From Micropterus salmoides (lineage: Eukaryota; Chordata; Actinopteri; Centrarchiformes; Centrarchidae): DNA of 64,000 nucleotides. A model generated the notes under the pieces. That model saw only the letters and a list, made by a program, of their open reading frames with translations, was not told where the DNA came from and did no database searches. This document shows positions 54,308 to 64,000 of the stretch, in pieces. Both the position numbers and the translations under genes were made by a program. Every line of letters begins with the position of its first letter. The stretch's first letter is position 1. Where the stretch lies: contig NW_024040485.1 in assembly GCF_014851395.1 (NCBI RefSeq), forward strand, positions 4,975,385-5,039,384, read 5' to 3'.

Positions 54308-54800
54308 TTTGTCACGGTCACAGCCATGACCCCTGGTTTCCTTTGTGTTCCCCTCCCCTGTTGCCCTTTGTCTTGTCTGTCTCGCTCTGTGTTGGGTTTG
54401 AGGGCTTGGCGCTGACACATACTTTCCCCTAACTTCCAAAGACCTATAATGCACACCTGCACTTCATCAAGCTCATTAGCTGCAGTATATCTACCCTGGT
54501 TCTCCAGTCACTCACCGCCAAATTCTTCTGTCAACTATCTTGGTAGTATTTGTCAGGCTTCTCTAGTTTGCTTCGGGATGAATTGCTTCCTGTACTAACG
54601 TCTGCTCTCCTGTGCTCCAGGAACACGCTCTGCTACCTGCCAGCTGGTTGTTACCCAGAAATTTGTCAGCCAGCCACTTCTATCTCCCTGTCTGCTCCGG
54701 TCACTCCAGCCACTGTGTGCCTCCCTCTGTGTAGTAGATACCCTTTACTTTTATCACTACCCTTGTCTGAAGCCCGCTTTTGGGTTGGAAACCTGCCAAT
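54308..54800 (+). mobile_element. LTR-like or unclassified TGTCACGG repeat, plus orientation
   Basis: It opens TTGTCACGGTCACAGCCATG, then CCTGGTTTCCTTTGTGTTCC, GCACACCTGCACTTCATCAA, CTCCAGTCACTCACCGCC, GTCTGCTCTCCTGTGCTCCA, CTACCTGCCAGCTGGTTG and CTGTCTGCTCCGGTCACTCC. This C/T-rich word order matches a frequent teleost repeat. It resembles the reverse of the elements at 7460-8325 and 15405-15800. The 120-codon frame at 54550-54912 lies mostly in it and is not a gene. Confidence 0.55.
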
Positions 54801-54808
54801 CCTAACAG

Positions 54809-54839
54809 CATTTTTATTTTATTTTATTTTATTTTATTT
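54809..54839. repeat. (TTTTA)n microsatellite
   Basis: Six or so ATTTT units near the 3' side of the LTR-like repeat. Confidence 0.9.
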
Positions 54840-55370
54840 GGTATTGCAGCAGATGAATGTAGCTGAGATGTGTATTAAATACATGTTGTATTTAATAATA
54901 ATTATTCAATAAAAATAAAATGTAAAATAAAAATAATTATTTTCTAATGTTTATGTGCTTATATTTCATATCACTGGTAACAGAACATGTTGCTTTTATG
55001 ACTGAATATTGGTATAAACATAAAAAAAAAAAAACTTATACTAACAAAGAAACAGGCATCAGAAAGTTTGGTCTTGGCAAGGGACTGGAAGGAGCGGGAG
55101 CCATGACAGGAGCATGATGGTTATATGAGATGATGAGTTAGAGGGCTCACATTGCATGATGTCACTATGTAACAATGGAACTAAATGTCCCGCAGAAAAG
55201 CTTAGGGGACAAAATTGAAAATTGAAGGTGAGGGAAGTATAGAACATTTAAGTACAGCTTTGAGGTCCTTGTGGATTTCTATTTTACATACAAAACATCT
55301 ATTGGGGTTTTGAGCTGCATCACAGCAAGAAAGTGCTCAATGGAAATCCACAGTCAGACTGGCACCAAAT
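54840..55370. other. AT-rich stretch, nothing recognised
   Basis: AATAAAAATAAAATGTAAAA-type simple sequence at 54905-54940 and an A run at 55022-55034. No gene recognised. Confidence 0.4.
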
Positions 55371-55374
55371 CTGT

Positions 55375-55560
55375 TTGTGTCCTCCAGGCGCTCTGTTTCC
55401 ACCCACAGACATGCGGTTTAGGTGAAATGGCAGCTGAAAAATGCCCACGAGAATGTGAGTGTTAACTGTTGTCTGCCTGTGATAGACTGGCAACCTGTCC
55501 AGGATGTAACCCACCTCGTTCCCCTCAACCCTGCAGAGGATACGGGTAATAGATGGATGG
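55375..55560 (+). mobile_element. Decayed RTE/Rex3-like 3' tail with GATGGATGG end
   Basis: In order: GTCCTCCAGGCGCTCTGTTT, CCACCCACAGACATGCGGTT, GAATGTGAGTGTTAACTGTT, GTCTGCCTGTGATAGACTGG, CAACCTGTCCAGGATGTAAC, CCACCTCGTTCCCCTCAACC and a final AATAGATGGATGGCT. It has the same word order as 27225-27515 but is more diverged. Confidence 0.75.
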
Positions 55561-56677
55561 CTATGGAATAAAAAAAAAAGATATACTAAATTTGTTATAA
55601 ATGAAGGTAGCTGTAATCATTTAAAATTATTGCTTACGATATTAAAGTTTTGTTTACACATTAATGCATTAGTAGTATGTTCTAATACACTATGAAAAGT
55701 AATATACTGTATACAATTTATAACACTTTTAAAGTGGCCATTCTGCATTCAAATTTAGAACTGGGTATACTTTTGACACTTAAATTAGTAATACTAGTAA
55801 TAGTAGGTATTATAAGTCAAATTTTGAATGTAAGACATGTAATGAAGAGTTTTTACATACTCAAGTAAAGATAATACTACTTCCACCGCTAAAGAGGGTC
55901 TCTTTGTAATGACATCGTTAAAGTGAATGTTAGCCCTTCATTTTATCTAAATGACTGAGCCCTTTGATAACAGATATTGGAGAATCAAAGCATTAATAAT
56001 AATCAATAATAATAATAATAATAATAATAATAATCAATTATCACCCTAAAGCTCCAAACTCTGTATTATATTGAGGTTAGTATCAGCCACATCTTGAATA
56101 ATAAACCATCAGCTGACCTTATATGTTTGTAAAACTGTGGCTTTTTACAAGTAAGGGCCATGTATTGTACTTTTCAGGACAGAGATGGATCATTTCATTT
56201 TTAAGTGCAACGTCCAGTGGCCTCCACCTTTGACTACTCTACTCAAAGCAAAGCTGAAAGCACAATAACACACTGTATGATAAGTGTTACCCATTAACCA
56301 GGTATACTCCAACTAGATATTTTATGGGGCTGCTCAAGTTCCATCAGGCTTAAAACCCAGACATGTTTTTGTCTTGGTGAATAGCTCAGTTAGCCACCGT
56401 ACCACCCACGCATTGCTGAACATTCAATTGCGCAACGAGTTCAAAGGGGGCTGTGGGCGGTTAGTTTATGTTACAGGTGTGTGTTTTGTTTTAAACTGTA
56501 TGGCAGCAGAGAGCACAGTGAGGTATAATGGCTGCATTGAGTCAGTGGCCAGGCCCAATGAGAAACAGGAAAAACAAAACAGGCAGTTACTTGCCGAAGA
56601 GGAGGGCTCTGCAGGCCGAGGTATGCACTGTTGTAAGCTTCATTTTTAGAGGAGACATTCACCTGTAAGGACATGCT

Positions 56678-56680
<3 letters not shown>
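55561..56680. other. AT-rich stretch with (ATA)n
   Basis: Contains an ATA repeat at 56005-56034. The 91-codon plus frame at 56374-56649 is not recognised, and its neighbour on the minus strand runs into the microsatellite. Confidence 0.4.
56005..56034. repeat. (ATA)n microsatellite
   Basis: About ten AAT/ATA units, flanked by AATAATCAATAAT imperfect copies. Confidence 0.9.

Positions 56681-56740
<60 letters not shown>
56681..56740. repeat. (AC)30 microsatellite
   Basis: Sixty bases of uninterrupted AC, the longest pure dinucleotide tract in the window, followed by degenerate ACAC sequence up to about 56905. The long minus frames rich in Cys-Val are its translation. Confidence 0.97.
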
Positions 56741-56742
<2 letters not shown>

Positions 56743-56905
56743 ACAAATACAAAAACACAGGCTTGCACACTCATGAGTGTATGCACACAAGTTGATTGAC
56801 AACCTGCTCACACAAACAGAAAATAGTTTGAATTCATGCATACACACAGCTTGCCCCACTGCACAGAGGTACATGGACACACATGCACACATGCACACAG
56901 TGTAC

Positions 56906-58020
56906 AACATCTTTGGTAAACAAAGTGCTGGCTTTACAACATCTACATTGCTAGCATTTTCTTGTGCATGGCTTCTATTTACTCCTCCATAATGACACAG
57001 CTGGCTGAGCATGTGAAGTTGTCATCTTTTTTTTTAGACTATTTAAGAATACCAGCAGGTACCTGAGTAAGACAAAAACAAACTCTGGAATGAAGAGGAA
57101 CATCAGTGCCTACTATGACAAAGTAGGTCTGCATATTCATTGATCCATCAGTTAAGCTGTTTGTCAGTGTCAGAAAACAGCCCATATCTTAAAGTAATAT
57201 ATGACATTTCAATATCGGGTGTTTGGGTGAAAAGCAAAAGCCAATGTAAAAGCTGACATGTCTGGGTTAGTGTTTGTTTTGTTCCCCTTCCTTGGCCAGT
57301 TTAGTGCTTATCTGTTTCCATTTAGAAAATCAATAACAACGCATTAAAATAAACTAAAATGTCGTATAATTGTGTATAACTGAGACTTTGGACATGTGTT
57401 GTGTTTTTTTTTTTTACTTGCGGACTTCTGGATTAAAGTCTTTTCCATTTGTATCCATACCATGGGTTGACTATGAGAGGGTGAACCTAAACCCTGGCTC
57501 GCCTTGCATGTGATTGGCCAGCAAGGCTGACCATTTCACATCTGCTTCCAAGCGTCAACCGGCCTCCAGGCAGTCATGGCTGCTTGCAAATTCTACTCCT
57601 GGTAATCACCTTCTATAAAAAGCGAAATTACCGTTACATGGTACTGTTGCCATACTGACCTGGATAAGAAAGCTAAATTGGCTAGCCTAAGGCCAGTGGT
57701 TTAGCCCAGGATTGCTCTTACCTTAATTTTATCCTAAGATAAATTTGAGTGAATTTTGCATTTTCAGTTTCTTAGGAATAAAAAAAACAGCATTGGTAGC
57801 CACCATGACAAAACACTTTGTATGGATACAGCAGGGTAGGCAGCATGCTGTTCTGTTTATACTATATTTGGTAGTGAATGTACAGCTTGTTTAACAGTGT
57901 AAATTTCCTGTGTACTCACTTTTGTGAGATATTGTATAACATAATAACTGTTATTTGTATTATTTTTGCACAGTGTCTTCATGGTTCTTGAGCGCTCAGT
58001 TGAACGTTTGTTTGGATTTG
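56906..58020. other. Non-coding stretch, nothing recognised
   Basis: 57420-57620 is somewhat GC-richer and may be an unassigned MITE (TGATTGGCCAGCAAGGCTGA, palindromic TTGGCCA). A T run lies at 57406-57417. No gene recognised. Confidence 0.35.
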
Positions 58021-58460
58021 AATTACCCCCCACCCCCACCCCTCGCACACACACACCCAGCATCAGTTCTCAGTTATTTTAAGTACTTGGGGTCTGCCAT
58101 TGACATTTGGCTACAAATAATGACGTGGATCGTTCAGAACGTACATCTATCCGCAACGCATGACGAATTCCTCGTTCACACACCTCCGCCCAGTCACATT
58201 GTAAGGACTAATGCGGCAGTATGTGATCACTCCATGACTTGAGTAATGGCTGATGAGTAACATCCTCACTTCTCACTCCCACGCACGACACACAAAAACA
58301 CACACCACACTATCCATCTTCTGCTCTTTTCACGTCCTCTATACTCCTTCACCTCCCTTGTCCTCTAATTTACCCCAACCCCTCCATTCCTCCCCCATCT
58401 CCCCTTCCATCATTCACTTATTCCTAATGTCTCGACAAACCCCACCCCTTTTCCCCAACC
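58021..58460. repeat. C/CA-rich and polypyrimidine low-complexity sequence
   Basis: CCCCCCACCCCCACCCCTCG then (CA)n-like ACACACAC at 58027-58058, and a C/T-rich tract at 58310-58450. The frames at 57955-58486 are not credible genes. Confidence 0.65.
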
Positions 58461-58474
58461 AGCGGGTGCGCCCT

Positions 58475-58700
58475 CCAATCAATTAGTTCATATTCTGTAA
58501 TGACAGCAGCTGTGGCCTGGTGGGCCTTCTTCATGTTTAAGAGTGTTTTACTGCCCAACATCTTTGGATGGGTTGCCTGCCTCCCATTTATTCGCCCCAG
58601 GGAGGGATAGATGGAAGCCTGCATATGTTCATCCATTTCTGTGCTTTTATTTTTACAGCATCTGGTCTGTGTCAGAACCGGCTGGCCACACGAGCCAGAG
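58475..58700. promoter_or_regulatory. Candidate conserved non-coding block
   Basis: Repeat-free block with CCAATCAATTAGTTCATATT, GTAATGACAGCAGCTGTGGC (TAATGACAG homeodomain/TALE-like TGACAG, with E-box CAGCTG), TGTTTAAGAGTGTTTTACTG and CTTTTATTTTTACAGC. The 70-codon minus frame is not recognised. Confidence 0.35.
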
Positions 58701-59990
58701 CTTAGTTTCTGCTTAGGAGTAGCAGAAATGGGAAACTATTTTAGAAAACTATTTTACCTTCAAAAGTTTCAGATATAACTCATTACATTTCGAGGACATA
58801 AAAATGAATACAAATGTGTAACACGATGCAGTGTGATTCATTTGAGTAGGTGAAGACAATGATATCTTGACTAAAGTGGCACAAAATCACCACTAAAACA
58901 TTTAAAAACACATCTGTTCTCTGCCAAGCTTTCTGCAGTGCAGCTCATTGAGACTGAGAACTTTATCTTACAATGCTGCAGCAAAAATCTCTGATATGCA
59001 AGGTATTAGCTGCGAAAAAGAGACAGTTGTTGACAGTATAGTCAGTTTGCTGTAACTGCAGAAAACTACTACCATTTCAGGAGTTGGAATCAGATCAATT
59101 TTTACTCCCATGCCAGATTCTCTGACCTGGCAGGATGACAGGTTATCAAAACTCTGTCTAATATTGCTTCACTAAATCACTGTAGCAATTTACTGCAGGA
59201 TGTTTGCTCTGCAGTGTGAACCTAAATGAACCAAAGACCCAAAAAAGATAAGTAAGATATGTTCAAGATCTCCAAGGAGTCTTAATGTTTAATATCTGAT
59301 GTCAGTGCATGTGATGAAGTGTTCCGATCATCAATGGTGAGTTCAGGTTTTCTGGACAAAGGACCTGCTCGGTGACGTTGAGGCGACATCTTCTGATTTG
59401 CTCTTCAGTCCTCATTTGTCACTTCCTGTGCATTGAAAACATTTCCTCAAGCAGTGACCGTACTTGAACCTGAATTTGATTTGGGCAAATTAGATTAATC
59501 TACAGGCTCTCAGGGGATAGAGTACTTTCCTCTGCTGCAGACTGCCTTCTGATTTAGGATGCTCAGATGGCTGCATTTTTTTTTTACATCACATCTGTCG
59601 GTGCCTTTTGGATTATCTATAGTATTTCTGTCGAGGAAAATTAATTTGTAAAATTTTATTTATTGACTTTATTTACATATTAAATGTGCTAAATATCTAT
59701 ATTTATATATAGCCTATAGCCTGCTCTGTGTCTGGGATGGTGTTTGATTAGTTTTAATTGTTTTATTTTATTTATTTGTTCCTGACCTTAACTAGGAAGT
59801 TGGATTGTTACAGATAAGTCTGTATATTGCAATGTAACACAGATATATATATTTATACACACACACTATATATAGTAGAAACTGTCCATAGGTTTTTTTC
59901 CCCCCTCAGCTCTCCTATTTCAGGAGGCAAAACACATCTGAACTCTGGTCACAGAACCAGAACATTCTCCCATTTTCACCGTCTTCAGCT
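58701..59990. other. AT-rich stretch, nothing recognised
   Basis: Contains ATTTATATATAGCCTATAGC and AGATATATATATTTATACAC simple sequence near 59700 and 59845. No gene recognised. Confidence 0.4.
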
Positions 59991-60004
59991 CCTCTCTGTC
60001 ATCC

Positions 60005-60290
60005 TGCCTCTGTGGAGATAGGTTGATCCATCATGCGCACACACACATACACTCACACATATACAATACATTCTCACACGCATACAGATATAAACACACG
60101 CGCAGGCGGACTCGCCCACAAGAATGTCATTCCAGGGATAGCTTGATCCATCACAGATGCGCCTACACATACAGACAGACATGCTCACACATGGTGCACA
60201 TACTGTGTACACATACACATGTGCATACACATAGTTGCCCACATGTATGTCATTCCAGCAGCTTTATCCATCACTCCCACTCTAGGTTAG
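60005..60290. repeat. Imperfect minisatellite, ~120-bp unit, about 2-3 copies
   Basis: Repeated anchors: GATAGGTTGATCCATCATGC at 60017, GATAGCTTGATCCATCACAG at 60137 and CAGCTTTATCCATCACTCCC at 60258. Between them are ACAC-rich spacers and the second anchor CCCACAAGAATGTCATTCCA (ending 60133) repeated as CCCACATGTATGTCATTCCA (ending 60256). Offsets are 120-123 bases. The overlapping His/Thr-rich (plus) and Cys/Val-rich (minus) frames come from the spacers. Confidence 0.75.
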
Positions 60291-60299
60291 TTACTTTCA

Positions 60300-61185
60300 G
60301 ACACACACATACACACACAGGTACCATAGATATTACCGGGTAATTGGACAGTATGTCAGCAGGAGGTTATGAGTCATGAATGATTGTCAGATTTGTCACG
60401 GAGCCAAGAGTTTTATCTTCAGTCTGAATCTGCGCATCAAGCGTCAAGTGAACACTCTTCAGCCTGATCAACCCACTGGAATAATGGCACACTTAAACTG
60501 AAAAAATGTACTGTATATTTTTTAAAGAAATTGTCACAGTTGTTGCACTTGAGTTTCAATATTCATGTGGGTTATTTTGTACTTTACATATTTCTAAAGG
60601 GATCTAAAGGACCTGGTTGCAAGTATCAATGTTGCAACTGTTTATTGGGGTGGATTGAGAAATTAAATTCTGCAGTGATTAGAAGTCTGCATGTCTAGAT
60701 CCAAAACTAATCCATGGAAACTACCAGAAACTGACAAGCATAATATACTTTTTTCTTTATAGACTCGATCTGAAAGGCAACTGAAGACATTTAGACCCGG
60801 TAAAAAGTAGACCCAAGAATTATTACGCCCGATTCTAAATGCATGAACTCGTCTAGCATCAACATATGCTCTCTAACTAATATTCCTTGTCCAATGAATT
60901 ATTACTGTATGTATGAGACCAAGAGAGGTGTCAGACTGTTTTCTTCTTCCAAATTCTCTTCATTTGGAAGTAATGAAATGTCCAAAAGGAGAATTTGCTG
61001 TGGAGCAGACAGAGGGAGGAAGTTGCACGTCCTGCTGCTTCCCGAAGGCTCCATTCTCCTCACCTACTCTGTTCCCGTGAGACAGCTCACCCACTCTTTA
61101 AACGCTCCCCACACACATACAAAACCCACCTATTTCATTTTTCATTTTCAGCTCATTTCTGTGGCTTTGCAGCAATATTGATATA
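60300..61185. other. Non-coding stretch, nothing recognised
   Basis: The 112-codon plus frame at 60843-61181 has no domain I recognise, and a second frame overlaps it. No repeat ends found. Confidence 0.35.
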
Positions 61186-61510
61186 AAAAGACTGCGGGCC
61201 CCTGAGCTCGGGCTGGGATGGAAGGCACCCAGCCGTAGTGCACCGGGGAGCTCAGCGTTCAACCTCGGAAAAAATATTACAAGGTCCTTTTACGCTGCCA
61301 ATACAGCAGAGATGGCACACAATGGCAGACGTGCTATTTAAATGTCTGTTCAAGCGTTGCGACCGTGTGTGTGAGAAAATTCAGGCTGGCAGTTTTGACT
61401 TCATGTAGAGTTGTTTTGATTGGCTGTCTAAATTGACGCTCCCGCCGAGGTCAATCACAATTTGTTTATGTAATTTTCAACAATATGGCGCTTTGAAGGG
61501 TAGGAGGGAA
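61186..61510. promoter_or_regulatory. Candidate conserved non-coding block, CpG-retaining
   Basis: Strong candidate: the start is GC-rich (CTGAGCTCGGGCTGGGATGG, CGTAGTGCACCGGGGAGCTC), then ACAAGGTCCTTTTACGCTGC, AGACGTGCTATTTAAATG, TTTGATTGGCTG (CCAAT-type inverted), AATTGACGCTCCCGCCGAGG then TCAATCACAATTTG, and AACAATATGGCGCTTTGAAG (YY1-like ATGGCG). No open frame or repeat end. Confidence 0.38.
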
Positions 61511-62195
61511 CCCACTGAGAATATTGATGTGAAGCCAGTGGTTTATCCTGCACTTTAGTACAGCATGTAGCCTGCATATACGGCGGGTTTACGATACAGC
61601 AAATTATAATGACGCAGGATGTGCTGAAACTACAGTACCTACTGAGTTTGATAGATTTGTTTTATGTCTTTGTGCTTCAGTAGATTGCGTGCAGTAAAAA
61701 TAGAGGACGTCAGGAGAGGATGACATGAGAATGTGAAGACAAATGCACAGGCTTTTATGCTTACTGATTTTTTTAACATACAAAGTAACAAAACAATTAA
61801 CCATTTTCAGATCTACCACCAGAAATCATTTGCGCACCTTCATGAAACACTTGGTGACATATTGACTGCTTGCCAACTGCAAACCCTGTGATCAGTGGAT
61901 GACCTGCTCTGCCTCCTGAGCCACAGTCGCCACACAACCAGAACTGGTGGGAAAGTACTGAACCCTTTACTTGTAGCCCACCTATAAGTAGTCAAGTTTG
62001 AACTTATTGTGTGTAACTGTAAATCAACTGTTATCACCTCATAAACATCCCATTTCCAGAATAAAGTCTAAAAAAAACAGTGAGCAACAACCAAAGCTGA
62101 CATTTTTCTCATGTGGATTGACTATGACTGTACTGTAAATAGTGGATTTAAAAATTTACAAAAATCTACTAAAGGAGTCTTTAAAACACATGAAT
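61511..62195. other. Non-coding stretch, nothing recognised
   Basis: Short minus frames at 61604-62037 have no recognisable domain. Confidence 0.4.
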
Positions 62196-62199
62196 GCTG

Positions 62200-62480
62200 A
62201 TAAGTTATATAGTAGTCTGATCCCTTCAGGCAAGTCATTCCAAAGGCCTCAGACCCAACTCCAAATGCCTTATTACCTTGGGTCTTCACTTTAGTTCATG
62301 GGATGGCAAGAACAGGTTCAGTATATTTGGGTAAACATGATTAATATAACTTTAGAAACAATAACTTTAGAAACAACACACTGAATGGCCTTACACTGAT
62401 GCAAGGCAGCAAATTCCAGAAACATTAAACAGTGAGGAATGCTTCACTAACACTGCCTACCATTTCTGTCTAGCAGTTAA
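62200..62480. repeat. Possible interspersed repeat fragment
   Basis: GGCAAGTCATTCCAAAGGCC, CCAACTCCAAATGCCTTATT, ACCTTGGGTCTTCACTTTAG and GGGATGGCAAGAACAGGTTC follow the order of a teleost repeat ('agttccacagtttggg...aaaggcccgatcacctttggtctt...gggacagcaagaag'). ACAATAACTTTAGAAACAA appears to be locally duplicated at 62350-62379. Diverged, so only moderately likely. Confidence 0.4.
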
Positions 62481-63720
62481 ACAGCAAAAGGAATGTGATG
62501 GTGTTGTTTTTTCCTTGGGAGAAATGTACCTCAAACAGTTAAACACCTTGTTTGTGGGCTGTAAAATTTAATTCCAGGTTGGCCTCATGCCAGTACTTCA
62601 CACTTGTGGTTTTCCGCATTCAACAGACTCAATGCCAAATTCCCACAGTTGGAGGTCAGCACTGCCTTGATCAAAACAGATTAACCTTCAATGCAGAGGA
62701 TTTAAGAATACCATGCCATATATCAACCATAAGAAGCAAATTTGAAATTATGAGCATATTAGTTTTATGGGAGCATATTAATGGAAGATCATAATATAGT
62801 TTTTATTGCTAATCAGATTAAATGGATGATTTTGGCTATGATAGATAGCCTGTTTTAGCGCTAGGACAAAGCGACACATTTTATTGAGATATTCATTTTG
62901 TTGACTTTGAAGTTGGTCTGATCCAAAATAATGATTATGTTCACTTCATGGTTTGTATTTGGAATAAGTTCATTACATCAGCCTTTGCTGATAAGATGAA
63001 ATAAATCAGATCTTTAGTTTTTCAGAAGAGAGATTTTCAAATCAAGATAGTTGGATCTGAAGTGGCTCCCTTTGGAATGAAGAGAGTCTGAATATGTAAG
63101 TTTACTGGAAGTGCATTTAAAAAAATACACTTTGTTTTGTTGTTTTGAACTGACAAATAAGTGGGATTTCTGCTCAGACATGGGACAAACTCAGTAAGCA
63201 GCTGTGATTGTGATCAGTCTTTACAGCAGAGAGACAAAAAAGTATTTGTGTTCCAGCCTCCAACCTCACTACCTCTACATTGCCAGGACCAATAAAAGCC
63301 ATCGCAGTGATGACCCCCTCTCGTTATTTCTGAAGTATATTGTTCCATTTCCTCAGTGGCTCGAGCCAGCAGGAGGAATGTCCTATTTCCTCTCCTGGTG
63401 GATGGGGTGGAGGGGTGCCAGGTCAGTTGTTCCAGTGCTTACAAAAAGAGCCATATAGGGGTCAGTGAATACACAGACAAAATGTATAAATTGTAGGTTA
63501 CTAAATTACTAAATTTTTGTGCCTGCATATTACAGGAAAAACTAAATTGGAGTGTGCATGCAGTATATATCTGAAAAACAGCACATTAAGACGTTACATA
63601 GTTGGAGACAAACAGAATGCATACCCACATGATATTCGGATAACGTGTTCGTAATTGTATTATTTTTGTTTGTTTGTTTTAAAGGGAAAAATTGTTATTA
63701 TCAAAGCTCTCTCTGTATAT
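62481..63720. other. AT-rich stretch, nothing recognised
   Basis: Plus frames at 62552-62794 (80 codons) and 63204-63458 (84 codons) are not recognised; the second has a Trp/Ser/Arg-rich end (SWWMGWRGARS) in GC-richer sequence near 63360-63425. Confidence 0.4.
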
Positions 63721-63900
63721 TGGCACAGTGGTGCTTTGAGCTGAATGTCAGCACGCTATGATGTGCATAATGACATGTTAACATGTTTTTAACAAGATTT
63801 TCAGCAGGTATAATATTTATCATATGCACCACTGTGGTGTAGCATGTTAGCATGCTAACATTTGGTAATTAGCAACGAACACAAAATGCAGCTGAGGCTG
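63721..63900 (-). repeat. GCATGCTAACATGCTAA-type interspersed repeat, copy 3
   Basis: The reverse complement carries CAGCCTCAGCTGCATTTTGT, GTTCGTTGCTAATTACCAAA, TGTTAGCATGCTAACATGCT, ATTATACCTGCTGAAAATC and ATTCAGCTCAAAGCACCACT, the same family as 33780-34105 and 43840-44160 in the opposite direction. The core GTTAGCATGCTAAC at 63845-63858 is a perfect palindrome. Confidence 0.8.
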
Positions 63901-64000
63901 ATTCATCAGCTCTGTAATTCCATCCCCAGAACCATGCTGCTAGCATCAGGTGAAATTCACTGACAAAAAGTAGAATTTTCTGACAATTTTTTTGGGGGAT
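63901..64000. other. Window end
   Basis: Nothing recognised; the adjoining repeat may extend to about 63950 (CATGCTGCTAGCATCAGG). Confidence 0.3.

Noticed and set aside
23561..56740. CRISPR array
   Set aside because: The regular repeats are dinucleotide microsatellites, and the genome is evidently vertebrate. No direct repeats of 24-40 bases with unique spacers occur.
56471..57012. Minus frames of 99 and 111 codons
   Set aside because: Most of each frame is the translation of (AC)30 and its degenerate extension.
60023..60343. 106-codon plus frame and 85-codon minus frame
   Set aside because: Produced by the CA-rich spacers of the ~120-bp tandem repeat.

Overview
This window looks like nuclear DNA from a ray-finned fish, most likely a percomorph teleost. 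The evidence is its mobile-element mix: an L2-type LINE, Tc1-like transposons, hAT and TTAA-target non-autonomous elements, tRNA-derived SINEs, RTE-like 3' tails, abundant (CA)n microsatellites and a repeat carrying the core GTTAGCATGCTAAC. The sequence is AT-rich. I found no cellular protein-coding exon, rRNA, functional tRNA or CRISPR array that I could defend. The only recognisable coding sequence belongs to decayed transposons. The window is therefore either intergenic (a gene desert) or the inside of a very large intron; the sequence alone does not decide which.

Layout. 1-4.2 kb is mostly featureless, with a (CA)n tract and one minus-strand polyadenylation-like site. 4.27-4.96 kb is a MITE with long inverted ends; a second, opposite-orientation copy of the family lies at 10.87-11.22 kb. 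5.57-6.13 kb is a GC-richer block that may be regulatory. 7.37-8.57 kb is a MITE split by an AC-rich insertion. 11.38-12.87 kb is a broken L2 LINE with recognisable reverse transcriptase. 14.6-14.8 kb is a purine/pyrimidine-alternating and microsatellite cluster. 16.61-17.99 kb is a TTAA-flanked Kolobok/piggyBac-style element. 21.0-23.4 kb is a hAT cluster in which one element has a perfect 8-bp target duplication. 27.2-27.5 kb is an RTE-like tail. 29.49-31.06 kb is a Tc1 element on the minus strand with another element nested in its transposase. 33.8-38.4 kb holds more repeats, including a clear tRNA-derived SINE at 36.87 kb.

38.8-64 kb alternates between low-repeat blocks that resemble conserved non-coding elements and young or old repeats: SINEs at 41.9 and 45.4 kb, a Tc1 remnant at 45.6 kb, a hAT MITE with a perfect target duplication at 50.56 kb, an LTR-like repeat at 54.3 kb, a (CA)30 tract at 56.7 kb and a ~120-bp-period tandem array at 60.0 kb.

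No genes cooperate here. The biology visible is transposon colonisation, with L2 or L2-like machinery probably supporting the SINEs, and several repeat-poor blocks that are the best candidates for function as enhancers. Those candidates are inferences from composition and motif content and would need cross-species alignment. I did not see evidence of a new biological system. The most novel-looking structures are the nested or inverted transposon arrangements and two imperfect long-unit tandem repeats.
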